Source: Nocardia farcinica (GTDB lineage: Bacteria; Actinomycetota; Actinomycetes; Mycobacteriales; Mycobacteriaceae). From it: 64,000 nucleotides of DNA. Below the pieces are notes generated by a model, which was given only the letters and a program-made list of their open reading frames with translations, had not been told where the DNA came from and made no database searches. Both the position numbers and the translations under genes were made by a program. This document shows, in pieces, positions 1-7,070 of the stretch (positions are counted from its first letter, which is position 1; each line of letters starts with the position of its first letter). Location of the stretch: the NCBI RefSeq assembly GCF_001182745.1, contig NZ_LN868939.1, positions 62,001 to 126,000 of the forward strand, read 5' to 3'.

Positions 1-2
1 CG

Positions 3-1160
3 TTGCAGCGGCCCTGGGTCCACCTGGGCGATGGAGCAAGCGCTTTCACCGGTAGCTCTCTACTCGTCAACGGCAACTTTCTCACCGTCAACGGCGGAGG
101 CCCGTCGTACCAGTGGCAGCCCTTCACCCCGAATTGGGGCCTGGACTTTGAAATCTATTGGCCCGTAGAGGGGCTGGCCTCTCAGGGCTTCTCAACGTAC
201 TTCACCGATTCATGGTCGCGGATCGGCGCGTCCTTTCAGAACGTGGTCGGCGTTCGGTTGATGTACGCGCCTGCCGCTGGCGGTAATCAAGTGATGGTCA
301 GCCACTTCCAAAACGTCATGTCCTGGGATGGTGACGCCGCGACATGGGCGTCCCCGGTGCCGTTCGGTGGCAGTGGGAACGTCTGGCTGCGGGTGTGGTG
401 CGAGCGGGACGAGTGGGTTCGGATTTGGGTAAACGGGACCTATGTCGGGTCCTGCATGATCAAGCCATCGTTCAAACTAGGGCCTGATCGTCGCTGTGTC
501 CGATTCCTGAATACCGCGCTGGCAAACGCACAGATGCTCTGGTTGGACCACTACGACCGGCCGTCTTCGATCCCGCCGAAACAGGTGTGGTCGGAAGTCT
601 TCTACGACGACTTCAACCGGCCCGATGGTGAGGCCGGGAACGGCTGGACTCAGATAGGCCAGAATGCGGCGCTCCGAAGCGGAGAGTGGTCGACCATCGG
701 AACTACAGACGGTTCCCGAGGACTCATCCGCGATACCGGGATCACGTCGGGAATGGTCCGTGTGGAAGCCACAGCGGGAACCTTCAGCGCCCCGAAGACC
801 GGTGCGGATTCGTCTCTCATCCTGTGCTCTAACGCGGCTGGCACGGAAGGTCTATCCGCGAACATCTTCGCCGGTTCCCTCTACATTGCTCGCTACTCCG
901 GATCGCTCACCAACCCGTCCATGATCGACTTTGATCAGCTCACCAGCGGAGTATCGGTCAGCCCAGGGGACAAGGTGGCGTTCTGTGTCTATCAGGGTAT
1001 TGCATGGATCGAAATTAACGGCACTCCACGTTTGTACACAGGCAACGCCCATCGAGTAATACCCCCGACCAATACGTTCGCGGGTCTGCGCGTCAGCCGA
1101 GCGTCATTCGCGGACTCGAATTCTTGGAACGATGTCCGAATTTTCTCGGGTATCGGATAA
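3..1160 (+). CDS. Phage minor tail / structural protein (5' end possibly cut by window edge)
   Basis: This is a 385-residue open frame, open to the left edge, so the true start may lie upstream; the first in-frame start-like codon is a TTG at 3. The protein is rich in Trp, Gly, Asn and Ser and is made of repeated beta-sandwich-like blocks (a first block of about 190 residues, then a second of similar character starting near YDDFNRPDG). It has no signal peptide or membrane segment. Similar large beta-rich proteins lie next to LtfC-type and collagen-like genes in actinobacteriophage tails. It is followed after 13 bp by the next tail gene. A receptor-binding or minor tail role is inferred from position and composition, since no catalytic motif is seen. 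Confidence 0.65.
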   Translation: MQRPWVHLGDGASAFTGSSLLVNGNFLTVNGGGPSYQWQPFTPNWGLDFEIYWPVEGLASQGFSTYFTDSWSRIGASFQNVVGVRLMYAPAAGGNQVMVSHFQNVMSWDGDAATWASPVPFGGSGNVWLRVWCERDEWVRIWVNGTYVGSCMIKPSFKLGPDRRCVRFLNTALANAQMLWLDHYDRPSSIPPKQVWSEVFYDDFNRPDGEAGNGWTQIGQNAALRSGEWSTIGTTDGSRGLIRDTGITSGMVRVEATAGTFSAPKTGADSSLILCSNAAGTEGLSANIFAGSLYIARYSGSLTNPSMIDFDQLTSGVSVSPGDKVAFCVYQGIAWIEINGTPRLYTGNAHRVIPPTNTFAGLRVSRASFADSNSWNDVRIFSGIG

Positions 1161-1173
1161 GGAAGGGGCTTCA

Positions 1174-1515
1174 ATGGCTGGACGTAAGATCAAAGCCGAA
1201 AAACTGTATCTGATCGTCAATGACGATTTCGAGATCGTCTATACGTGGAAGGTGAACGGCGTTCCCGCGCCGTATCCTACCGGCCACGAACTGTATTACC
1301 AGTTCCAGAACGGCACGGATGGCGATTGGTCCGGGGGGACCAAGTGGCCGTTCACCATCACCGGGAGCACGGCGTATTGCCGTGTCGAGTCCGAAGCGGC
1401 GCGAGCCGCCATCGAGGACCGGACGCCGTATCAACTGATATTCAAGCACACGGATGAAACCCCGTCCCTCGACCGGGTGCTGCTACAAGGAAAAGTCGAA
1501 TGGGTGGTGCCGTAG
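1174..1515 (+). CDS. Phage LtfC/p132/Gp6-like beta-sandwich tail protein
   Basis: The protein is 113 residues. The ATG at 1174 is chosen because a GGAAGGGG ribosome site sits at 1161-1168; an upstream in-frame start at 1132 has none and would overlap the previous gene. The sequence (for example IVNDDFEIVYTWKVNG and YYQFQNGTDGDWSGG near the N-terminus) matches the small beta-sandwich family found beside tail fibre genes in mycobacterio- and nocardiophages, as recalled from memory. It overlaps the next gene, which suggests translational coupling. It is probably a structural tail component; the exact function is unknown. Confidence 0.65.
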   Translation: MAGRKIKAEKLYLIVNDDFEIVYTWKVNGVPAPYPTGHELYYQFQNGTDGDWSGGTKWPFTITGSTAYCRVESEAARAAIEDRTPYQLIFKHTDETPSLDRVLLQGKVEWVVP

Positions 1516-2528
1516 TGATCATCATCGAAGAGTCCGGGACCGCCCCGCCGTCCATCGGACCTGAATCCGTTGCTCCAGCCGAAGGCGTCCTAGTGCCCAT
1601 GCCCGGCCCACCCGGGCCGAAGGGTGATCCAGGAGTGCCCGGCGAGCAAGGCCCTCCGGGTGACGGCCTTGCGCTGGCCGGACAGGTCCCTACCTACGCA
1701 GACCTACCGGCTTCCGCCCCCGATGGGTCGGTGTGGTTGGCAGGCGGGAAGTTGTACCGCCGCACCGGTGGTGCATGGCCTACCGAGTCCGAAGGGACAT
1801 ACCCGGGACCTCAAGGTCCCCAGGGTGTTCCCGGCCCACAAGGTGATCCGGGACCCCAAGGTGATCCCGGTCCACCCGGACCGACAGATTTCGAGCTTCT
1901 GACCAACAAACCGAGCACGTTCCCACCAACCGCACACACGCATTCAATCGGGGAAGTCTCCGGCCTCCAGTCGGCCCTAGATGGCAAGGAATCCATGGCT
2001 AACCGTGGCGTGCCCGGTGGGTACGCACCGCTGGACTCGTCGGCGCTGATCCCATCGACCTATCTCCCGTCCTACGTGGACGATGTGGTCGAAGGCTCAG
2101 CACTGGAGACCTTTCCGACGACCGGGGAAGGCGGGAAAATCTATGTGGCCGTGGACACCGGCAAGATTTACCGCTGGAGCGGGTCCGGCTACGTCGAAAT
2201 CTCACCTTCCCCAGGGTCAACAGATGCTGTCCCGGAAGGCAGCGCGAACAGGTACTACACCGATGCTCGCGTGACCACGCGCGTTCAAAGCATGTTCGGC
2301 ACCTCGGCCGGAACCGTCTGCCAAGGCAACGATGCCCGGCTATCGGACTCGCGTCCGCCGACTGCGCACACGCACCCTCAATCGGAGGTCACCGGGCTCA
2401 CCACAGCGCTTGCCGGGAAGGTGGGCACTGACGGGACCGTGCTCAACGTCGTTCGGCTGACTCAGGCCGCATACGACGCTTTAGGCGCTGGCCGTCCGTC
2501 CACCACGCTCTACGTGATCGTGGGGTGA
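1500..2528 (+). CDS. Phage tail fibre protein with collagen-like repeats
   Basis: The protein is up to 342 residues. The first available ATG (1500) overlaps the previous gene by 16 bp; a GTG at 1515 that overlaps its stop codon is an equally plausible start. Two Gly-X-Y collagen-like tracts are visible, at about residues 30-55 (GPPGPKGDPGVPGEQGPPG) and 100-122 (GPQGPQGVPGPQGDPGPQG). Later segments show the phage-fibre motif TAHTH followed by GL..AL.GK, present twice (near residues 145 and 290). Collagen-like tracts in phage fibres form trimeric stalks. A receptor-binding fibre is therefore likely. Confidence 0.8.
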   Translation: MGGAVVIIIEESGTAPPSIGPESVAPAEGVLVPMPGPPGPKGDPGVPGEQGPPGDGLALAGQVPTYADLPASAPDGSVWLAGGKLYRRTGGAWPTESEGTYPGPQGPQGVPGPQGDPGPQGDPGPPGPTDFELLTNKPSTFPPTAHTHSIGEVSGLQSALDGKESMANRGVPGGYAPLDSSALIPSTYLPSYVDDVVEGSALETFPTTGEGGKIYVAVDTGKIYRWSGSGYVEISPSPGSTDAVPEGSANRYYTDARVTTRVQSMFGTSAGTVCQGNDARLSDSRPPTAHTHPQSEVTGLTTALAGKVGTDGTVLNVVRLTQAAYDALGAGRPSTTLYVIVG

Positions 2529-2532
2529 TCGG

Positions 2533-3036
2533 ATGCCGACTCGACTAGGCGACGCCACCCCTACGTTCCGGGTGGGTGATTCGAGCGTGTCTCGAATATA
2601 TGCCGGGGACACAATGGTTTTCGCGTCATTCCTGCCGGTGTCGATGTACAAGGACGGGAATCACGCCATCCCGGGTAATACCTTCACGGACGTTCCGGAC
2701 TGGATTGCTGATCCGGCCTACACCGGGACCACGTTGGACGGCACGACTGGCCTAGTGGTCGCCAGCAACAAGACCGGAGCGACCATCACGGGCAGCGTGA
2801 GGATTCAGAACGGCTCGGCTATCTCAAGGACGTACCGGACCCAGTTGCTCTACAACGGCGCGATCATCGCCACGCACGCATCGGTGTCTGTCTCAGCAGG
2901 AAAGACACAGACTTTCACACTCCAGGTGACACAGGATGTGACTGCTGGCGCGATCATCAAGCTCCAGGCGGCAGCGAGCAGTTCGGCCGGCGCTAGTCTT
3001 CTCGGAGGTGCGGACTCGTACGTCCGGGTGACATGA
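2533..3036 (+). CDS. Phage minor structural protein, unknown
   Basis: The 167-residue protein starts at an ATG 4 bp after the fibre gene. The N-terminus (RLGDATPTFRVGDSSVSRIYAGD) resembles the short slot-in motif seen at the start of phage tail-tip proteins. The remainder is Thr/Ser/Gly-rich and beta-strand-like. It has no signal peptide or membrane segment and is the last gene before the terminator, so it is probably a fibre-tip or chaperone-type structural component. No specific family is recognised. Confidence 0.6.
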   Translation: MPTRLGDATPTFRVGDSSVSRIYAGDTMVFASFLPVSMYKDGNHAIPGNTFTDVPDWIADPAYTGTTLDGTTGLVVASNKTGATITGSVRIQNGSAISRTYRTQLLYNGAIIATHASVSVSAGKTQTFTLQVTQDVTAGAIIKLQAAASSSAGASLLGGADSYVRVT

Positions 3037-3040
3037 GAAA

Positions 3041-3068
3041 GCCCCTACCTTTCGGTAGGGGCCTTTTT
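3041..3068 (+). terminator. Terminator of the phage tail operon
   Basis: A 9-bp GC-rich stem (GCCCCTACC / GGTAGGGGC) with a TTTC loop is followed by CTTTTT. It lies 4 bp after the last tail gene. The small minus-strand gene ends just beyond, so it may serve both strands. Confidence 0.9.
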
Positions 3069-3072
3069 CGTC

Positions 3073-3264
3073 TTACGGCTCGCGCCGTGGAAGCGGTGTG
3101 TCTGTTCGGGTACTCCCCCGGTGCTCGATGGCGTCGAAGATCACCCAGAGCACCAGCACACCACCCAGGACGGTGACCCACCAAGCTTCTTCGAAGTCCG
3201 ACAGGCCAAGCCACACCATCACCAGACCTAGGACGACAAGGCCCGCACGGAACAAAGATGTCAT
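3073..3264 (-). CDS. Small two-helix membrane protein, unknown
   Basis: This 63-residue protein has two hydrophobic segments (about residues 6-22 and 28-44) separated by the acidic SDFEEAWW turn, and a basic, hydrophilic tail. It is convergent with the phage tail operon and ends at its terminator. The position at the phage end fits a holin-like or lysogeny-expressed protein, but there is no family evidence. The ribosome site is weak. Confidence 0.45.
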   Translation of the reverse strand: MTSLFRAGLVVLGLVMVWLGLSDFEEAWWVTVLGGVLVLWVIFDAIEHRGSTRTDTPLPRREP

Positions 3265-3379
3265 GCCGGGAGCCTATCGCGCCCAGGGCCTGCACGCATA
3301 GCCCGATTCGTGGCCCGACACGTTCCGCCATGTCAGGGGTTTCGTGTTTTCCCAGGTCATTCATTGGAAGTCTGTTTGA

Positions 3380-3472
3380 TTCGGCTGGGCCAATCTGAAA
3401 TTCATCCCGCTGTCGCTGTTCCCGCTCGGCCGCGAGATCGTCGACAGCGACCAGCCTTTCGGCGCGCGCTGA
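3380..3472 (+). pseudogene. yccF: 3' stub of a yccF-type (DUF307) membrane protein gene
   Basis: From 3380 to the TGA at 3470-3472 an open frame reads GWANLKFIPLSLFPLGREIV and ends after 31 codons. This matches the C-terminal signature of YccF proteins (E. coli GIANFKIAAIALWPVGRRVV, from memory). The frame is stopped at 3377-3379 and has no start, so it is only the displaced gene end. The likely cause is prophage integration into the 3' part of yccF, with the phage supplying a replacement end at its other, unseen junction. Confidence 0.7.
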
Positions 3473-3480
3473 CTCGGCCG

Positions 3481-3918
3481 CTACTCCGACTCGGCGACGA
3501 TCTGCTTCATGATCGCCACCGCCTGCTCGAGCACGTCGAGCTGTTCGCCGGTGAGGCCGGACAGCTGCTCGGTCATCCATGCCTCGCGGGCACTGGCCTC
3601 GTCGGCGATCAGGGCGCGGCCCGACTCCGAGAGCGAGACGATGATCTGGCGGCCGTCGGTGGGATGCGGCTTGCGCTCCACCAGCTTCAGATCCGACAGC
3701 GAGGCGATCACCCGCGTCATCGACGGCGGCTGCACCCGTTCCTTGGCCGCCAGCGCGCCCGGTGTCATCGCGCCCTCGCGGGCGAGCGTGGCCAGCGCGG
3801 AGAGCTGCGTCAGCGACACCGGCGAATCGGTGCGGCGACCGCGCAGATGCCGCGTGAGCCGGACCACCGCCAGCGACAGCTCGCCGGCCAGGGCTCTCAC
3901 ATCCGATGGCGTCGTCAC
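3481..3918 (-). CDS. MarR-family transcriptional regulator
   Basis: The 145-residue protein is the usual MarR length. The GTG at 3918 is chosen because it gives the family length and faces the divergent gene at 3982. A winged helix-turn-helix lies at about residues 35-105, with MTPGALAAKERVQPPSMTRV as the recognition region and a DPTDGRQ-type wing (HPTDGRQIIVSLSESG). Flanking helices form the dimer interface. It corresponds in position to Rv0880 beside Rv0882 of M. tuberculosis (recalled). The divergent DUF2530 gene shares its short promoter region. The ligand is unknown. Confidence 0.88.
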   Translation of the reverse strand: MTTPSDVRALAGELSLAVVRLTRHLRGRRTDSPVSLTQLSALATLAREGAMTPGALAAKERVQPPSMTRVIASLSDLKLVERKPHPTDGRQIIVSLSESGRALIADEASAREAWMTEQLSGLTGEQLDVLEQAVAIMKQIVAESE

Positions 3919-3981
3919 CCGCCAAACGATACGGGAACCGCCGGCGTCGCTGCGCACGATCTGTCCCGCTACGCTGGGGTG

Positions 3982-4221
3982 GTGACCCCGAACGTGCCGC
4001 AGATCCCGCCGCGGCTGACCGACCCGCGGCCCGTGCTCGCCGTCGGCAGCCTGCTGTGGCTGGTCGCGCTGGTCGTGGTCTGGGTCGGCGGCCCGCGGTG
4101 GGAGGCCGCTCGCCCGGTGTGCGTCATGGGCCTGGTCGTCGGCCTGATCGGCCTGGTGATCTTCCTGATTCAACGCCGCGCCGCCCGGCGCGGGGACAAG
4201 GGCGCCCAGACCGGGCTCTGA
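3982..4221 (+). CDS. DUF2530 family small membrane protein
   Basis: The 79-residue protein starts from GTG at 3982 (3979 is also possible). The motif PPRLTDPRPVLAVGS precedes two transmembrane helices (about residues 20-38 and 46-66), and the C-terminus RRAARRGDKGAQ is basic. These are hallmarks of DUF2530, found only in actinobacteria next to a marR gene. It is divergent from the MarR gene and convergent with the ceramidase, whose end is 4 bp away. Its function is unknown. Confidence 0.8.
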   Translation: MTPNVPQIPPRLTDPRPVLAVGSLLWLVALVVVWVGGPRWEAARPVCVMGLVVGLIGLVIFLIQRRAARRGDKGAQTGL

Positions 4222-4225
4222 GCGC

Positions 4226-6309
4226 TCACGCGATGTCGAATTCGTCGGTGACGCCGGTGACCGGATGCCTGCTGCCGTCGGGGGCGAGCCGACCGGCGAA
4301 GTGCACGAACCGGTATCGGCCCGGTGCGGCGTCGGCGGGAATGTCCCAGGTGAACCGGGCGATCGAGGTGGCCGTGCCGGTCTTGCGCCAGTGGAAGCGG
4401 ACCGCCCACTCCCCCTCGTTGGCCACGCGCACCCAGCCGTCCGCCGTCCGGCGCTGCACCTCGAGGAAGGTGCCGTTGCGGCGCGTGTCGTGTTTCGGGT
4501 GGGCCGAGACGAACTCGGCCACCACCTGCTCGCCCGCGCGTAGCCGGGCGCGGGCTGGACGAGCACGTCGCCGAAGGTCAGGTCGGGCAGGGCGGTGTCC
4601 GGTCCGGGTGCGGGCACCAGATTCGGTTGCAGGTGGGACACGTCGCGCGGGGCCGGGCCGCGCGCGACCGTGCCGTCGGTGGCCAAAGCCGTTGCCAGCC
4701 GGGTGAATTCCTGCTGATAGGCGGGCAGTGTGTAGCGGCCGAACAGCGTCGAGCCGCCCTCGTACTGCTGGGCGTCGTACTCCTCGGGCGTGGTGACGTA
4801 CTGGTGGTAGGCATTGGCGTAGCCCTGGAGCAGCACCTGCTCGAGGTCGACACCGAGCGCGGCGGCGACCGCGCGGCGCACCCGCAACCCCGCCACGATG
4901 GTGAACTCACCGCCCGCGGCCGCCAGGTACAGCTCGCCGATGCGCACCAGCTGGATCGGCACCACGTTCGGCACCCACGGCACCGGCGGCAGCAGTCCGA
5001 GCGGGGCGGCGATGACCTTGGGGGCCTGGGCATCCGCCAGCCAGGACGGTGCGGGGCGACGGGGGTCGCCGAGCGCGTCGATCAATGGATTGCGCACGCC
5101 CTCGGGGATGGGCGCGCCGGGCAGCCCGGGACCGTCCTCCACACTGCCCGCGATCAGCGAGACGCCCGCGGCGGCGGGCGCGGTGCGCCGCGGCTGCCCG
5201 TCCGGGGTGAACCGGCCGTCGACGGCGATGTCGGCCAGGTCGATGTAGCACAGCAGCGACTGGACCGGCCCGCGCACCGGAGCGGCCTGGGCCAGTGCGG
5301 CTTTCGAGGCCGCGTGCTGGCGTTCGCCGATGATCCGGGTGTTGGCGAACTCGTCGTCGGTGGGCCCGGAACCGGGGCGCAGGTTCAGGTTCGGTGACAT
5401 GTCGCCCGCGTTGGTCTGGGCGAAGGCGGCGATGAATTCCGGTGCGCCGTCGAGGTATCGCACGCCGTGCTCGATGTGCTCGTGCGCGAAGGCGGCATAG
5501 CCCTTGTTGTCGGAGCTGATCAGCCGGTTCTGATTGGTCATCGAGGTGTTGTGGGTGGCGAACCAGGTGATCGCCCCGACCTCCCTGCCGCCCTTGCGGA
5601 TCGACAGTGCGGTGACCGCCGGATCGATGGCGCCGGGGAAGTGCGCCCGGTCCTCGGCCGGATTGCGTTCGAACGCCACCCGGGAGCGGTTGACGCTCGC
5701 GTCGTGCAGTTCGGCCCGGCCGAGCGCGAGGGTGGCCGGGGAGAGATCCTCGTGCGCGGCGACGATCGCCTCGACGATCCCCTGCACCTCGGCGTCGTAG
5801 ACCTGCTGCTGGAAGCCGAGCACCGACAGGTTGTAGGCGTAGTCGTGGCTGGCGCCGCCGCAGGTGGCGTGCGAGTGGGTGGAGGTGAGCAGCACGTTCT
5901 GCTCGGTGTAGCGGTCGCCGAAGCGACGGGCCAGTTCCAGCAGCACGCCGCGGTGCACCGACTGGACGATCATCCCGTTCTCCGCGACCGCGAACACCAC
6001 CCTGGCCGCACCCGCCTCGAAGACGAACGCGCGGGCCCGCGGCCGCAGGTGGATGCCCGCGGTGTCCTGGCCGAACTGCGAGTAGCCCATCATGCCGCAC
6101 TCAGCGGCGGGACCGGTGATGTCGGAGATGCCGAGCCCGACCCGGTATCCGGAATCGGGTGCGGCGAGCGCGGGCGCGGCGGCGACGCCCTGGCCGACCG
6201 TGCCGACCGTCCCGGCCGTGGCAAGCGCGACCGTGCCGACCGCGCTGCGCGCCAGCAGGGTTCGGCGGTCCAGTCCCGCGCGCTGTTCGCCCTCGATCGT
6301 CCTGGTCAT
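4226..6309 (-). pseudogene. Neutral/alkaline ceramidase, frameshifted near the C-terminus
   Basis: Start ATG 6309 has a GGAGGG ribosome site. The N-terminus carries a twin-arginine signal (DRRTLLARSAVGTVA). The catalytic domain follows, with THSHATCGG zinc-type histidines and the nucleophile motif FAQTNAGDMSPN (Ser near residue 314). The frame runs to about 4530 and then breaks: the family C-terminal Ig-like domain (GEQVVAEFVSAHPKHD, RRNGTFLEVQRR) continues in another frame to the TGA at 4226. Three C at 4533-4535 (G on the coding strand) would need to be four to restore a 694-residue protein. This is either a real inactivating indel or a homopolymer sequencing error. The enzyme would hydrolyse ceramide to sphingosine outside the cytoplasm. 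Confidence 0.8.
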
Positions 6310-6355
6310 CCGGCCTCCCTCCAGCCATCCGGTCATTCAGGCAGCGAACCACACA

Positions 6356-6373
6356 ACTGGACGCTCGTCCAGT
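6356..6373. promoter_or_regulatory. Operator-like 18-bp palindrome between ceramidase and TetR genes
   Basis: ACTGGACG-CT-CGTCCAGT is a perfect palindrome with 8-bp arms. It lies 47 bp from the ceramidase start and 58 bp from the TetR start in the divergent promoter region. This is the usual size and place for a TetR-family operator controlling both genes. Confidence 0.75.
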
Positions 6374-6430
6374 GCCGGAATCCAGCGGGGAGAATTGACT
6401 GTGCGCGTCACGAGCGCTTAACTCGCTGGG

Positions 6431-7057
6431 GTGTCCTCCCGATTGAGCGTCGAAGAACGACGGGCCCACCTTATCGAGGCGGCCATCGGCCTCGCCGAGA
6501 AAAAGGGCGTCGCGGGCGTGACCACGCGCGATGTCGCGCAGGCGGCCGGCGTTTCGCTCGGAGTTGTGCACTACTGCTTCGAGAACAAGGACGCGCTGAT
6601 GACCGAGCTGGTCAAAGCGCTGTCCATGGAATTGCGCGATTCCGTGGACGCCGACGAAACGGTGTGGCAGGACGTCGGAAGCGGAAAAGATGCGCTTCAG
6701 AAATTGGTTCGTGCCGGACTGGAACTGATGTGGTTGAACATCGAAGCCACCCCGGAACGCCAACTGCTCACCTACGAAACCACCACCTACGCCCTGCGCG
6801 AAGGTGAGCAGACCCCGGCGAAACTGGCCATCGCCCGGGAGCAGTACACCTTCAACGATTCCACCGTCGCCGACATCCTCGACCACGCGCGCGACGCGAC
6901 CGGCACGCAGTGGTCGGTGCCCGTGCAGACGTTGAGCCGGTTCACCCTCAACGTGATCGACGGCCTGGTGCTGCGCTGGCTGGTCGACAACGACAGCGCC
7001 GCCGTGCGCGACCAGCTCGACCTCCTGGCCGAAATGGTCGCGGGGTACGCCGCCTGA
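6431..7057 (+). CDS. TetR-family regulator (probable regulator of the ceramidase)
   Basis: The 208-residue protein starts from GTG 6431. The N-terminal helix-turn-helix is clear (GVAGVTTRDVAQAAGVSLGV followed by VHYCFENKDALM, residues about 25-60). The C-terminal helical domain resembles the BetI/RutR type. It is divergent from the ceramidase gene with an 18-bp palindrome between them, so autoregulation and lipid-responsive control of the ceramidase are inferred. The ligand is not known. Its 3' end is 13 bp from the end of the next, convergent gene. Confidence 0.9.
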   Translation: MSSRLSVEERRAHLIEAAIGLAEKKGVAGVTTRDVAQAAGVSLGVVHYCFENKDALMTELVKALSMELRDSVDADETVWQDVGSGKDALQKLVRAGLELMWLNIEATPERQLLTYETTTYALREGEQTPAKLAIAREQYTFNDSTVADILDHARDATGTQWSVPVQTLSRFTLNVIDGLVLRWLVDNDSAAVRDQLDLLAEMVAGYAA

Positions 7058-7070
7058 CCCGACCGCGCGC

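Larger units (their letters stand above)
1..3380. mobile_element. Right end of a prophage (partial)
   Basis: Four consecutive plus-strand genes encode phage tail or fibre-type proteins, with tight spacing and overlaps. They end in a strong terminator at 3041-3068. A small membrane protein lies beyond on the opposite strand. The right limit is placed at about 3380, where the reading frame of a yccF-type host gene resumes without a start. Early genes, the integrase and the left end lie outside the window. That this is phage DNA is clear from the proteins; the exact junction is inferred. Confidence 0.8.

Noticed and set aside
3481..6336. A single 951-codon minus-strand frame joining the ceramidase and MarR genes.
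   Set aside because: The middle part is low-complexity Arg/Ser/Pro sequence that covers the DUF2530 gene and the shifted ceramidase end. The fusion is created by the frameshift and absence of stops, not biology.
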